DNA of 64,000 bases from JADJNW01 sp964526645 (GTDB lineage Bacteria; Bacteroidota; Bacteroidia; Chitinophagales; Saprospiraceae). Positions 1-9,845 of this stretch are shown in pieces. The stretch lies in the NCBI GenBank assembly GCA_964526645.1, contig CAZGJN010000001.1, positions 180,995 to 244,994 of the forward strand. The letters are read 5' to 3'. The notes beneath the pieces were generated by a model, which did no database searches, was not told the DNA's origin, and saw only the letters and a program-made list of their open reading frames with translations. The translations under genes were made by a program, and so were the position numbers. How positions within the stretch are numbered: position 1 is the stretch's first letter; each line of letters begins with the position of its first letter.

Positions 1-1533
1 TGCCAAAAGGGCGTATTCCATGCCGCTTGCCAATTTGCCACGTTCCGTGCGGCTTTCGATATTCTCAGGGCTGGGTTCAAAAGCCTCACCTGCAGCGATC
101 ACCGCTCTACCTTTGTAATCATTCACTAAATTGGCGATATTCGGTGCCTCTGGTATTTCTGCTCTGTCCGGGTTTGCTTCCGGAATAAATCTGCCCACAG
201 TTCGATTAGCAGGTTTGAAATAGGCTTTTGCCACTCTTTGAACATCCTCTGGTGTTACCTTTTCTAATCCATCTCTGTACAATAATGCTAAACGCCAGTC
301 GCCCATGGCAATAAATTCACTCAATTGCAAGCCAACCCTGTCGGAATTATTAAGAAAGAGTTCAAAATCTTTGAGCAATTTGGCCTTAGCCCGCTCAACT
401 TCTTCTTTCGTAGGTGGATTGTCGCGCAGGGCATCAATCGTATTCAACATGGTCTGGCTGGCATCATCGAGCGAATTTTCTTTTAAAACATCCGCAGAAA
501 AATAAACAAAGCCAGGTTCTTTCAGCGAAGCTGCCCAGCCCCACTGGGAAGATGCTTTTTTGGTTTCTACGAGTGCTTTGTACAAACGCCCGGAAGGCTC
601 GCTTGTCATGAGTTCTACCAGCACATCAACCGATGGATAGTCAGGGTGCGAACCGGGAGGTATGTGGTAGGCACAAGAAGCCACCTGAACATCACCTACT
701 CTGCGCAATTCAGCGAAGCGCTCTCCGTCTTGCACGGGCTCGCGCGTATAGGTTGTGTAGAGTTCTCGATCTGGTTTTGGAATTAGGCTGAAGTATTGGT
801 CAATGAGTTGAAGGGTTTTTGTTTCATCAATTTTACCGGCTACGAGTAGCACAGCGTTGTCCGGCTGGTAATATTTGCGATAAAACGCTTGCAGGCGTTC
901 GATTGGCACGTTTTCCAGATCGGCGCGAGAGCCAATGGTGGATTTACCGTAATTATGCCACAAATAAGCAGTGGAAAGTACCCTTTCGAGCAGCACACCC
1001 GAAGGGTCATTTTCACCGGATTCAAATTCGTTGCGCACTACGGTCATTTCGCTATCCAAGTCTTTTTTAGCAATAAAGGAATTGACCATGCGATCCGATT
1101 CGAGGTCTAATGCCCAACGCAGGTTTTCCTCGGTGGCGCTGAAAGTTTCAAAATAGTTGGTTCTATCATACCAAGTGGTACCGTTGGGGCGAGCGCCGTG
1201 CTCTGTCAGTTCCTGTGGGATATTAGGATGCTTGGGTGTCCCCTTAAAAACAAGGTGTTCCAGCAAATGCGCCATGCCTGTTTCGCCGTACCCTTCATGC
1301 CGCGATCCTACCAGATAGGTGATATTGACCGTGATCGTAGGTTTTGACTGATCAGGAAACAAAAGCACTTTCAAGCCATTTTTGAGTCGGTATTCCGTGA
1401 TGCCTTCCACCGAAGCAATTTTGTCAATGCCCTCAGGCACTACAACTTTTGATTGAGCTTGAGCCTGTAAGACAATCACCCAGGTAGCAAGCATTAAAAC
1501 AGAAAATCGTAGTAGTTCATTTAAAAGTTTCAT
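1..1533 (-). CDS. M16 family zinc metalloprotease (insulinase/pitrilysin type), 3' end outside window
   Basis: Secreted or periplasmic zinc-dependent endopeptidase of the M16 family. The frame opens at an ATG at 1531-1533 and stays open for 511 codons to base 1, so the C-terminal part is missing. Residues 1-27 look like a signal peptide (hydrophobic run followed by AQAQ). The inverted zinc motif HLLEH (HxxEH) lies at residues 89-93. The downstream VVRNEFE segment supplies the expected third, glutamate ligand. The remainder matches the two-lobed M16 core, and the sequence at the window edge falls in the second, inactive lobe. M16 proteins in Bacteroidota are often encoded as neighbouring pairs, so a second M16 gene may lie to the left. 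Substrate unknown. Confidence 0.9.
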   Translation of the reverse strand, partial: MKLLNELLRFSVLMLATWVIVLQAQAQSKVVVPEGIDKIASVEGITEYRLKNGLKVLLFPDQSKPTITVNITYLVGSRHEGYGETGMAHLLEHLVFKGTPKHPNIPQELTEHGARPNGTTWYDRTNYFETFSATEENLRWALDLESDRMVNSFIAKKDLDSEMTVVRNEFESGENDPSGVLLERVLSTAYLWHNYGKSTIGSRADLENVPIERLQAFYRKYYQPDNAVLLVAGKIDETKTLQLIDQYFSLIPKPDRELYTTYTREPVQDGERFAELRRVGDVQVASCAYHIPPGSHPDYPSVDVLVELMTSEPSGRLYKALVETKKASSQWGWAASLKEPGFVYFSADVLKENSLDDASQTMLNTIDALRDNPPTKEEVERAKAKLLKDFELFLNNSDRVGLQLSEFIAMGDWRLALLYRDGLEKVTPEDVQRVAKAYFKPANRTVGRFIPEANPDRAEIPEAPNIANLVNDYKGRAVIAAGEAFEPSPENIESRTERGKLASGMEYALLA

Positions 1534-1808
1534 ACCAAAGTAGATTAGTGAAGTAATTTCTTATTAAACAATATTTTGGCAGCCTTATTACCTCTAAAGT
1601 CTGCAATATTTTAAAGCTGGTGTACAAATTATAGCTGAATGACGCGGATAAGCAGACAAAGGTTGCCTTTTGGGTGCTTTTTAGCGGAAATGCAAATAAG
1701 GGTTTACAAAGAATAGTAATAATATCGGGCTATGCGCAGTGTAAGCGGCGGCTAATTCCAATCAATACCAGAACGCCGGTACAGGTAGCAACATACCCCT
1801 CTCAATAG
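1534..1808. other. Intergenic stretch with no recognised gene
   Basis: AT-rich spacer upstream of the M16 protease gene. It should contain that gene's minus-strand promoter, but I found no clear TAnnTTTG element. No convincing coding sequence or RNA gene was seen. It leads directly into the 21-bp repeat tract. Confidence 0.5.
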
Positions 1809-2081
1809 AAAATTTCCTATATCAAAGGGCAAATTGCTCCACCAAATAGCAACGTTTCTCTTTTGAATAGCAATTTTCCTATAAAAAGAGGGAATGTTTC
1901 TACGCCAGATAAGAAATTTCCCATTCCGACAGGCAAATTTGCCCCATTGAACAGCAATGTTTCTCTCTTGAATGGTAATTTTCCTGCAAAAAGAGGGAAT
2001 ATTTCTATGCCGGACAGAAACGTTGGGCAAAAAAGAGGGAATGGTGCTATGGCAAGGGGAAAATTATATTTGAATAGAGGT
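1809..2081. repeat. Degenerate 21-bp tandem repeat (minisatellite), about 13 units
   Basis: Thirteen consecutive 21-bp units can be aligned without gaps, starting at 1809, 1830, 1851, 1872 and every 21 bp to 2061. Most units begin AA(T/A/C)(T/G)TT and many end in AGAGGG or (A/G)(A/G)(C/T)AG(C/G). Because 21 is divisible by three, both strands stay open: the plus strand reads as heptapeptides of the form N-F-P-x-x-R-G, the minus strand as R-N-I-P-x-x-x. The two open frames (1863-2198 plus, 1752-2030 minus) are more likely by-products of the repeat than real genes. The tract lies between the divergent 5' side of the M16 gene and the 3' end of the ankyrin gene. Confidence 0.75.
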
Positions 2082-2223
2082 ATTGGTGCATTGCCAAATA
2101 CTACTACTCATGAACATAGGCGTGCGACGCTCAGCGTGGACAGCGTTCAAAATATTATTTATAGCGACTCTAAGTTTTTTTGGGGGCTTGAAGTATAAAA
2201 GGTATCACATATATTGTGTACAG

Positions 2224-2685
2224 TCATGTCTTGACGGACAAAACGCTGTTCAAATAATTCAACACCTCGGCGTACCCTTGCGCTTCAGCAAGCGATAGCG
2301 CCGAATCGCCGTTGGCATCGCGATACCCAATTTCTGCTCCATGTAGCACCAGTAAGCGTACGTTTTCTATACGGTTGCGAAAAACGGCGTGCATCAGGGG
2401 TGAAGCTACGCCTGGCTCAACAGCATTGACCTTTGCTCCGGCTCTGATCAGCAACTCCAAAGCACGAGGGTTTTCCTCGCCAGCAAGCCAAAATAGGGCC
2501 GTTTTACCATCCTCGGCATGGTTTATACTTAGATTACCAGCAAGATAGCTAAGTAGTTCTTTGTCGTGCCGACGCGCTGCGTCCATAATGACATCCAGGG
2601 AATGATTGCCACCGCCTATTTCATCATAACGGCGCATTTCGGAGTAATACTCAGCACGTGTATTTTTTTTTATTCGTGGCATCAT
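2224..2685 (-). CDS. Small ankyrin-repeat protein
   Basis: A 153-residue protein with about three ankyrin repeats. Residues ~58-150 contain diagnostic blocks such as DGKTALFWLA, ALELLIRAGAKVNA, SPLMHAVFRNRIENVRLLV and DANGDSALSLAEAQGYAEV. No signal peptide is visible, so it is probably a cytoplasmic protein-binding scaffold. Two ATGs are adjacent at the start (2685 and 2682). The gene begins 21 bp after the stop of the upstream membrane-protein gene on the same strand, which suggests one transcript. Binding partner unknown. Confidence 0.8.
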   Translation of the reverse strand: MMPRIKKNTRAEYYSEMRRYDEIGGGNHSLDVIMDAARRHDKELLSYLAGNLSINHAEDGKTALFWLAGEENPRALELLIRAGAKVNAVEPGVASPLMHAVFRNRIENVRLLVLHGAEIGYRDANGDSALSLAEAQGYAEVLNYLNSVLSVKT

Positions 2686-2706
2686 TTTTTTTTGAAAAGT
2701 ACTGCA

Positions 2707-3600
2707 CTATTTACTGCCTATTACCACCTTATATACTTCGGTCAACGTCCTCCCTTTTGCATCTTTAAATTGAGTAAACTCATTGATTGGAAAGCTCACG
2801 TTGCCGGTTTCCCACATTTTACTGACGAAAAGCGTATCGGCATTTTCGTTGAGTTGACCAAGACCGCAGCCGTAACCAAACTCATAGCGTTCGCTTTTCT
2901 GATGGTACTCTACTGCCCCATGTGGGGTAATGGTTACTTTTTCCTCGGTTTTGCCATTCTTCCGCTCAAATATTTCACTTTTTAGGGAGCTGTAATCGTG
3001 ATAAACCGTCCGCCAGATGATAAATGGCGGAAATTTGAGCCATTGGTTGGAAGTTCTAATGGTATCGTTCTCAAATCGCTGCTGTTGCTCCCTTAGCGCG
3101 GTGGCATGTTGGCGCAGTAGCGCAATAAGGCGTTGGTACTCCGCTTCGGAAAAATCTTTAGGCTTTACCCATATTGTCCAGGGGCTGCCGTTTTCAAGAT
3201 TAGGATAATGCTGCTTGAGTAGATCGTAAGGTGCCTTGCCTTCCAGAAAGGTTGAATTTTGGAATAACCTCTCTGCTTGGTGCAGTATTTCTGCACGGGT
3301 GCTGTCCAAGACATCTACCCGCAAGGCTTGGGTGTCCAAGGGAAAATATTTATTAGCTTCGTTTCCTTGTTGAAACAAAGATCCGCGAAAATCTACCAGC
3401 TTGTCATTAAAAAGCAAAGTACGGGCAGTGTAAGCATTGCCCCAATCGGTGGTATGCACAGCGTTCAGGGTCAGGCGATCGGGTCCATCGGCGATCTCTG
3501 CTATAACCTGCCTATGAGTGGATGTGCCGAGGCTCATAAGCCATGCCAATCCCAGAATCAGGAGTATGAGTACTGCGCCAATGAAGATGAGAATTTTCAT
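2707..3600 (-). CDS. Hypothetical protein with N-terminal membrane anchor
   Basis: Family not recognised. The protein is about 297 residues when started at the ATG at 3600 (MKILIFIG); a GTG two codons upstream is less likely. Residues ~2-24 form one strongly hydrophobic helix (ILIFIGAVLILLILGLAWL), so the rest is probably periplasmic or anchored to the inner membrane. The remainder is a soluble, mixed-charge domain with no motif I can name. It probably forms an operon with the downstream ankyrin-repeat gene; the 21-bp gap is the only functional hint. Confidence 0.7.
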   Translation of the reverse strand: MKILIFIGAVLILLILGLAWLMSLGTSTHRQVIAEIADGPDRLTLNAVHTTDWGNAYTARTLLFNDKLVDFRGSLFQQGNEANKYFPLDTQALRVDVLDSTRAEILHQAERLFQNSTFLEGKAPYDLLKQHYPNLENGSPWTIWVKPKDFSEAEYQRLIALLRQHATALREQQQRFENDTIRTSNQWLKFPPFIIWRTVYHDYSSLKSEIFERKNGKTEEKVTITPHGAVEYHQKSERYEFGYGCGLGQLNENADTLFVSKMWETGNVSFPINEFTQFKDAKGRTLTEVYKVVIGSK

Positions 3601-3741
3601 AAACACTTATTTTCCGTAGCGTCTGCACAGCAATTGGAAACACTCGTTAAACCGTTGCCGCTCGTGTAGTCAGATTTAGGTGGGCTAACAGCGGCAGCAC
3701 ATCTGTCAGCATTGATAATATAAGTAAACTGAAGCATTTTT

Positions 3742-4104
3742 TCATGTTTTTAGACGTTTAGCCATTTTTTTTTGCGCCACCTGAAGCATCCTATGTCTTT
3801 CGTTTTCAAGTGCTCGAGCATAGTCACGGTTGCGGCGGGCGGCCAATTCTTGCTCGGCATGGACTTGATCCACTTCGCCAATTTTTTCAAAAAACAGGTC
3901 AGGCTGTTCCAACATATTTGCTTCCCCATTAGCTTCTTCAGTAAGATACACGGGGAGATTCTTTTCTACAAAAACGAGTACTTGAAAATAGTAACCCGTG
4001 TCGCGGTCAAATAGGCGGTATTGTGTCACAAAAGTCAATTCTTCGCCTTCAGAGAGCGATTCGAAGGTACGGCGTACACGATAGCGCGAAAAAGGTTGGA
4101 GCAT
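3742..4104 (-). CDS. Hypothetical small cytoplasmic protein
   Basis: A 120-residue protein with no signal peptide or membrane helix. The first ~50 residues (RYRVRRTFESLSEGEELTFV) look like a small beta-barrel resembling DUF3601-type domains; this resemblance is weak and from memory. The C-terminal ~45 residues are charged and helical (AEQELAARRNRDYARALEN). It precedes the membrane-protein/ankyrin pair on the same strand with about 140 bp between, so co-transcription is possible but not shown. Confidence 0.6.
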   Translation of the reverse strand: MLQPFSRYRVRRTFESLSEGEELTFVTQYRLFDRDTGYYFQVLVFVEKNLPVYLTEEANGEANMLEQPDLFFEKIGEVDQVHAEQELAARRNRDYARALENERHRMLQVAQKKMAKRLKT

Positions 4105-4238
4105 TTTAAATTAGATTGATTTGTCTATGCTTTTTGTCAATCTTGATCTTGAGCTAAGTTATAAAAAATCTTTCAATAAAATGATTCTGTAGGAACGCTT
4201 TTGTTGTAAAATAAGTTAGTGAACTAAAATTTAATATC

Positions 4239-5051
4239 ATGCCCTCACCTGAACAAAACTACATAGATATCAACCGCGAGCTGTGGAACGCCAAAACGGA
4301 TATCCACGTTCGTTCTGACTTTTATGGCTTACCTGAATTTCGACAAGGAAAAAATGTGCTGACACCCATTGAATTGGCGCAAGTGGGCGATGTGCAGGGA
4401 AAAACTTTGTTGCATTTACAATGTCATTTTGGAATGGACACCCTCTCCTGGGCGCGCCTGGGCGCAAGCGTGACCGGCATTGACTTATCGGATAAAGCCA
4501 TAGATTTTGCACAGCAGTTGGCAGTGGAGTCGAATTTGGAAGCGCGTTTTATCTGCTGCAATATTTATGATTTGCCGCAATATTTAAATGAACAATTTGA
4601 TATCGTATTTACTTCATACGGCACCATTGGTTGGTTACCCGACCTGAAGCTCTGGGGTGCCATTGTGGCTCATTACCTCAAGCCTGGCGGGGAATTTCAC
4701 TTTGTAGAGTTTCATCCGATGCCCTGGATGTTCGATAATGATTATCAATACATTCAATACAGTTATTTCAATAAACAAATAATTGTAGAAGAGGAAGAAG
4801 GCACTTATGCAGATCGAAATGCGCCGGTTAAAAAGCAATCTATCTCCTGGAATCATGGGCTTGGCGAAGTTTTTGAAGCATTATTACACCAGGGATTACA
4901 TATAGAGCAATTCATAGAATATGATTGGTCGCCATATAATATTTATCCGGAGGGCGTAGAATTTGAAAAAAATAAATGGCATATTAAAGGCATGGAAGGG
5001 AAGCTGCCTTTAGTCTATTCTATAAAAGCGAGAAAACCTACTATCACTTGA
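4239..5051 (+). CDS. Class I SAM-dependent methyltransferase
   Basis: A 270-residue soluble methyltransferase of the Rossmann-like class. Motif I is in LLHLQCHFGMDTLSWARLG, followed by the acidic end of strand beta-2 in VTGIDLSDKAIDFA. The motif IV region is FDIVFTSYGTIGWLPD, and LKPGGEFHFVEFHP follows as in post-motif regions of small-molecule methyltransferases. The substrate cannot be read from sequence. The gene stands alone on its strand. Its stop codon lies inside the left arm of the inverted repeat that ends both this gene and the convergent large gene. Confidence 0.85.
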   Translation: MPSPEQNYIDINRELWNAKTDIHVRSDFYGLPEFRQGKNVLTPIELAQVGDVQGKTLLHLQCHFGMDTLSWARLGASVTGIDLSDKAIDFAQQLAVESNLEARFICCNIYDLPQYLNEQFDIVFTSYGTIGWLPDLKLWGAIVAHYLKPGGEFHFVEFHPMPWMFDNDYQYIQYSYFNKQIIVEEEEGTYADRNAPVKKQSISWNHGLGEVFEALLHQGLHIEQFIEYDWSPYNIYPEGVEFEKNKWHIKGMEGKLPLVYSIKARKPTIT

Positions 5052-5084
5052 CCTGACGGTTACGCGCCGCCAGGTCAAGTGATA
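5042..5084. terminator. Bidirectional terminator hairpin with 14-bp perfect stem
   Basis: The left arm TATCACTTGACCTG (5042-5055) and right arm CAGGTCAAGTGATA (5071-5084) are exact reverse complements around a 15-nt GC-rich loop. The methyltransferase stop codon (5049-5051) is within the left arm. The minus-strand adhesin gene ends at 5090, six bases past the right arm. AT-rich sequence flanks both sides. Position between convergent stops strongly suggests transcription termination in both directions. Confidence 0.8.
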
Positions 5085-5089
5085 AATTT

Positions 5090-8000
5090 CTATCGAATCA
5101 AGGTCACATCCCCTCTGACGGTAAACTCTCTGCCATCAGGATAGCGATAAATGATGATATAAGCATATACATCGGAAGGTGCAGGATTGCCGTTGTGTTT
5201 GCCATCCCAGCCATTAGCTTCATCTTCATTATCGTACACCAATTGTCCCCAGCGATTAAAAATTTTGAATTCAATAATGTCAATCATTCCCCGATACACA
5301 AGGTTAAAAAAGTCATTTCTGCCATCATTATTTGGTGTAAAAGCGCTGGGCACAGCCACCTCCGGCTCTTGGACACTCACCGTAATAGACGCTTCAGAAA
5401 TGCAGCCGTTGGGAGAAGTGATTTTCACAACGTATACAGTAGAATCAATCACTGGGCGATGTTGAACAGTAGCGGCATTACCGGATATTGGTTCGCCATT
5501 GGCAGTCCACATATAGGTAGCGCCCTCAGGATTAGAAGGGGTAGTTACCACAGTGAGTGCGATATTTTCACCGGCAGGCACGGGCTCCATTTCGTAAATA
5601 TCAGGATCAATTTCAATGCGTTCGATTATCACATTTTCCTGAACATCTACCGTGACAGATTTTGTAAGGACACCGCAGTTATTGCCATAAACATAGGTAA
5701 GCCGGAACTCCGTGTCTTCCATAATATTATTGACTACAATCGTTTGATTGGTAGAAGATTGACCATTCCACTGCCAGAAATAAGTTTGGCTAACACCAAC
5801 TGGAGCGGTGCCAGTAGCGGTCAACGTTACGGATTCCCCTTTGCAGATAATAGGATTCAACGGTGCAATCGTTACATCTGCAGGCTGAACCACCGTGATG
5901 GTAAGCTGTTGCTGAATCGGTTGGCAATCAGCTACTTGAGCAAGTAGGGTGTAAGTAGTCGTCTGTGTTGGCGTGACGGAGAGCAAAGGATTATTAGACC
6001 TAAAATTAGGATCCGTTGAGGAAGTCCAGGTATAAGTTGCGCCCGGCGTAGCCGCCCCATTCAATTGTATGGATTCCCCCAGGCATATTTCTCGCTTACT
6101 GTTCAAACTGATAGCCGGTACTGGATAAACATTCACATTTGCCGAAGCATTTACCGGGCATCCCTCAAACTCAGCACTAAAAGCATATTGTGTAGTGAAA
6201 GGCGGCGTGACTACCGGATCAAGGCACATCGTGCAACTAATGTTCGTCATTGGCATCCATTCTGGCTTCTCCAAATTGACAGGACTAATCACTTTTAATT
6301 TGACACCTTCTCCAATACAAACAGTGGTATCCGCTGGTTCAATCCGAATATCCGGGATCTCGATTACGTTCACTTGCGCGAAACTGGTATCCACACAAAC
6401 GCCATTCGTAGCAATTCTGAAGTACAAATTAGTTGTGTCCGGCGAAAGCACCATATTGTACAAAGAATCGCCTGTAATTTGACCCCGGCTCGGCAGCCAT
6501 CTAAATTCTATGTTGGGAAAATCACTGGGCTCGAAAACTGTTGATTTCAATAAAACAAGAGACCCTTCGCAAACCGTTGTATCAGAAGGCGTAATCAACA
6601 GATCACTTGGCAAGGAATCTACTACTACCACTACCGTATCCATTTTGACACAACCGTTTACCGCAATGGAAGCTATATAGGTAGTCGTTTTTGCAGGATT
6701 AGCCGTCACACTTCTGCCCACATTTGAACTCAGAGAGCCGTCGTTCGGTATCCAAATGATCTCCCCTTCTGTTGGGGTTGCGATTGTATTCAAAACTAAA
6801 GGCGTACCTTTGCAAAGCCCTATTGTATCTTCCGCCTGGATTGCCAAAGCAATCGGTATAATGGTTACATCCAAAGTCGCAGAGACCTCGCAAGCTCCTC
6901 TGGTAGCTGTCAGGGTGTACGCACCGCTGTTGACAGGGCGCGCAATGGAGTTGGGGTCTGTATCATCTTCTATAAAGTCCGGACCACTCCAGGAATAAGT
7001 CACCCCTTCTTCCAAAATGGTATTCCCTAGCACGATAGGTTGTTCCTGACAAACGGAAGTATCATTTGCAACAGATAGAACTGGTTTTTCAAAAACAGTC
7101 ACCAACACACTATCTACAGAAGCGACTGGACACTGCGTGTTGGTTGCTGACAAATAATATGTAATGGTTTGAGCTGGAGATACTTGCGGATTCGCTTGAT
7201 TAGAACTAAAACCAGGCGGATTGGAAGTCCAGCTATAACTCACATTTGCTGAAGGAGGACCACCTATGCTGACCACATCTCCTTCGCAAATCTCAACATC
7301 ATCACTGATCGTAAATTGAGGAGCCGTTTGAGGTAAAACCGTGATACGAGCAGTATCCCTCAGGGTACAAGTCGGAGCCGTAAGCACCACGATGATGTTG
7401 AAAGTACCAGCGTTTGGCACTGTGATAGTAGGTACAGGGCAATCCGTGCAACTCAACTGAATACCCTCAGAAGCAATCCACTGATAGCTCGCGTTTTCAA
7501 AATCACTGCCCGCCTCGATTTCAAATTGCTCATTTCTACACACGGTACGATCCCCACCGAGGTCCACATCAAATACTTCAACCGTAATAGAAATCGTATC
7601 GCTATAACAAACAGCATCTACGGCCACTCGGTAAGTAGTCGTTCTGCTTGGTGTGGCGATCGGATTCGGACAGTCATCACAAGAAAGTGTATTCGTATCG
7701 TTGAGCCACTGGATGGCATTTACGGGTGTTTCAATTTCAATTTGTACAGATTCACCTTGGCAGATAGCGGTGTCCCCTACTACTACTTCCACCGGAATTT
7801 GTTCCAACACCGGAGGAAAAGACGGCGACCAGTCAATTGTAACACCAGTTTCGTTGATCAAATTTCCCCAATCATTGATGAGCACGACATACACCTCCCC
7901 TTTTCGAGTATTAATTCTTCTTACAAAATCATCACCGCCTGCGCCTGGGGTGTTGCCGCAATCATAATCATCTCTGACCACAGCACCCGTTATTGGGTTC

Positions 8001-9658
8001 TGATCGGTAATACCCGTAACACCTGGCGTAGGTGACCAAGAGCTTCGAATGGGTTGATTATTCCGGATAAAACTAATGACATCAGTCGGTGTTCCGCAAA
8101 CCTGCTCCTGCGTGAAAGGTCCCCAAACGTTAAAATCCAAATCGGAGGGTATATCAGCACTATTGAGTAGAAATCCAAAAGGCCCATCCGATTGTGATTG
8201 AATCGTAAACCAGTAAAAATTGGGTTCTATGCCAAAACCGCGCCAGCAACCACTATTTACCCCTTCTTCGATATTCAGGTCTAAAAATCCATCTTCAAAA
8301 TTGAACACTGTAGGCAAGCCATCTATTCGCACACAACCATTCAAAGGATTGCATAAAGCATCTACCAAGGCAGGCGAAATAGCACAGGTAGCCTCTTGGA
8401 CATTAATATTAAAAGGCGTACAACCACTCCTGTTGGCGACTACGATGTAATAAGTGCCTGGCGTTCGGAGGTCGGCAGATACAATATTTCCCGATGCACT
8501 TCTCGCTACGCAATTGGTAGTAGGATCATCGGGCAAGCCATCCAAAATCAAAACGCCAGTCTCCGCCGCCGCACCGGTCACTTGAACATTGATGCAAATC
8601 CCTCCTTCCGAGGCATAAGCAAAAACGACTTCCGGCCCGCCCAAAAATTCATCATCCACGCATGGGGAGTCTCCAAAAGTAGAAGCAGACTCGCAGGTAG
8701 ATAAACCATTGCGGGTGAAAGGCAAAGAAGGAATTTCTATCGGATTCGCAATGCTTTGATTATCGCAGGGCACACTGGAGCATTGCCAGGTCAATTCAAA
8801 ACCTTGGAAAGTAGCTATAAAATCTGATTGGAATTCGATTGTTATTGGCCCACTCGCTTGGATTGTGAAGGGCGTATTGGCATCAACGCCAAGCACGCTA
8901 GCAATCAGAGGACCATTTGTATTAGTACCTGCATAAAAGTTGAGAATATCTCCAAAAATATCAAGTAGCCCAGGCTCAATGCTAAAGTTTAATAAATTGA
9001 TTTCCAGACATTCATACGCCTGAGAAGGATTGATCGTAAATGTTAAATTTTCATTATTTCCATAGTTGCCGGTTGGTCCGCCAGAATCGTACAAAGTGCC
9101 AAAGCAAGCATTAGAACCAGGAGCATCGCCCATGTTGATAGCTGGAACATACTCTTCTATGCAAATCGTAAAATCCCCTGAATTGGGCGTAGCCGTCGGA
9201 GAATAGTCATTCACGCGGATGTAATACGTTTCTCCCGCATCCAAATCCAATACATCCAGCCGCACCTGTCTGTCATTTGGAAGCGCGGAGATGCACCCGA
9301 TTTGAGAAAGGCCATTCGCTATGCAAGTACCGCGATAAACAGCAATTTGAGGGTTTAAAATAGATTTATTATTTGCCCCTGATGTTGCGCCTGTCAACGA
9401 AATGCTCACATCGCGAATATCAGCGGTAGCCACAAAAGAGAACCAGACATCTCGCTGGGGGTTTCCGCCGTTGAAGCAGTTAGGATTATTGGAAGTTCCA
9501 ATATTGGAAGTAGTAGCACCTATGTTGGTAAAAATAGCATTGGGACAAGCTGGCAAGCTTCCCAGGCTGATCGCTCCGCCACAGTCATCATTGGAAGGTT
9601 GGGCATGTAGTAGTGTTCCCGATAGTACGGCAAGCAAAAGTGTAGAAAAAGCTTTCAT
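5090..9658 (-). CDS. Giant secreted adhesin-like protein with CHU_C gliding-motility C-terminal domain
   Basis: A 1,522-residue exported protein. It begins with a signal peptide (MKAFSTLLLAVLSGTLLHA). Residues ~20-430 form Cys-rich extracellular modules (paired SNDDCGGAI-like and ISLTGATSG-like segments). A long central part carries repeated Ig/PKD-like domains, each with a C-x-G/E pair and a TTTY-type strand. Residues ~1435-1522 form the CHU_C module: SAFTPNNDGRNDFF, FKIFNRWGQLVYD, WDGKHNG, and a final beta segment. This module is a type IX secretion sorting domain. The protein is likely attached to or released at the surface and involved in adhesion or motility. It shares no operon; a hairpin at 5042-5084 ends it. 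Confidence 0.9.
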   Translation of the reverse strand: MKAFSTLLLAVLSGTLLHAQPSNDDCGGAISLGSLPACPNAIFTNIGATTSNIGTSNNPNCFNGGNPQRDVWFSFVATADIRDVSISLTGATSGANNKSILNPQIAVYRGTCIANGLSQIGCISALPNDRQVRLDVLDLDAGETYYIRVNDYSPTATPNSGDFTICIEEYVPAINMGDAPGSNACFGTLYDSGGPTGNYGNNENLTFTINPSQAYECLEINLLNFSIEPGLLDIFGDILNFYAGTNTNGPLIASVLGVDANTPFTIQASGPITIEFQSDFIATFQGFELTWQCSSVPCDNQSIANPIEIPSLPFTRNGLSTCESASTFGDSPCVDDEFLGGPEVVFAYASEGGICINVQVTGAAAETGVLILDGLPDDPTTNCVARSASGNIVSADLRTPGTYYIVVANRSGCTPFNINVQEATCAISPALVDALCNPLNGCVRIDGLPTVFNFEDGFLDLNIEEGVNSGCWRGFGIEPNFYWFTIQSQSDGPFGFLLNSADIPSDLDFNVWGPFTQEQVCGTPTDVISFIRNNQPIRSSWSPTPGVTGITDQNPITGAVVRDDYDCGNTPGAGGDDFVRRINTRKGEVYVVLINDWGNLINETGVTIDWSPSFPPVLEQIPVEVVVGDTAICQGESVQIEIETPVNAIQWLNDTNTLSCDDCPNPIATPSRTTTYRVAVDAVCYSDTISITVEVFDVDLGGDRTVCRNEQFEIEAGSDFENASYQWIASEGIQLSCTDCPVPTITVPNAGTFNIIVVLTAPTCTLRDTARITVLPQTAPQFTISDDVEICEGDVVSIGGPPSANVSYSWTSNPPGFSSNQANPQVSPAQTITYYLSATNTQCPVASVDSVLVTVFEKPVLSVANDTSVCQEQPIVLGNTILEEGVTYSWSGPDFIEDDTDPNSIARPVNSGAYTLTATRGACEVSATLDVTIIPIALAIQAEDTIGLCKGTPLVLNTIATPTEGEIIWIPNDGSLSSNVGRSVTANPAKTTTYIASIAVNGCVKMDTVVVVVDSLPSDLLITPSDTTVCEGSLVLLKSTVFEPSDFPNIEFRWLPSRGQITGDSLYNMVLSPDTTNLYFRIATNGVCVDTSFAQVNVIEIPDIRIEPADTTVCIGEGVKLKVISPVNLEKPEWMPMTNISCTMCLDPVVTPPFTTQYAFSAEFEGCPVNASANVNVYPVPAISLNSKREICLGESIQLNGAATPGATYTWTSSTDPNFRSNNPLLSVTPTQTTTYTLLAQVADCQPIQQQLTITVVQPADVTIAPLNPIICKGESVTLTATGTAPVGVSQTYFWQWNGQSSTNQTIVVNNIMEDTEFRLTYVYGNNCGVLTKSVTVDVQENVIIERIEIDPDIYEMEPVPAGENIALTVVTTPSNPEGATYMWTANGEPISGNAATVQHRPVIDSTVYVVKITSPNGCISEASITVSVQEPEVAVPSAFTPNNDGRNDFFNLVYRGMIDIIEFKIFNRWGQLVYDNEDEANGWDGKHNGNPAPSDVYAYIIIYRYPDGREFTVRGDVTLIR

Positions 9659-9692
9659 TCTCTATTTTTTCGTTTGAAAAGGTATTGGTGAC

Positions 9693-9700
9693 CAAAAATA
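9693..9700 (-). promoter_or_regulatory. Putative -7 element (TATTTTTG) of the adhesin gene
   Basis: On the minus strand this reads TATTTTTG, fitting the Bacteroidota -7 consensus TAnnTTTG. It lies 35 bp upstream of the start codon at 9658. No well-spaced upstream TTTG was found, so the call is tentative. Confidence 0.4.
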
Positions 9701-9845
9701 ATCAAATTTTGTAATTTCCCGCCTCAAGGCAATGATTAGGTAAAGAAACGACAAATATCTTTTGTTTATTCTTAAAAAAAAGAGAAGAAAACTTTGTCTG
9801 AGTAAAATTTTTGATTGACAAAAATATACATTTGCGAAAATTCGC

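Noticed and set aside
1752..2198. Open frames on both strands (92 and 111 residues) over the minisatellite
   Set aside because: The 21-bp unit keeps any frame open. No start context, domain or conserved N-terminus supports a protein, so only the repeat is reported.
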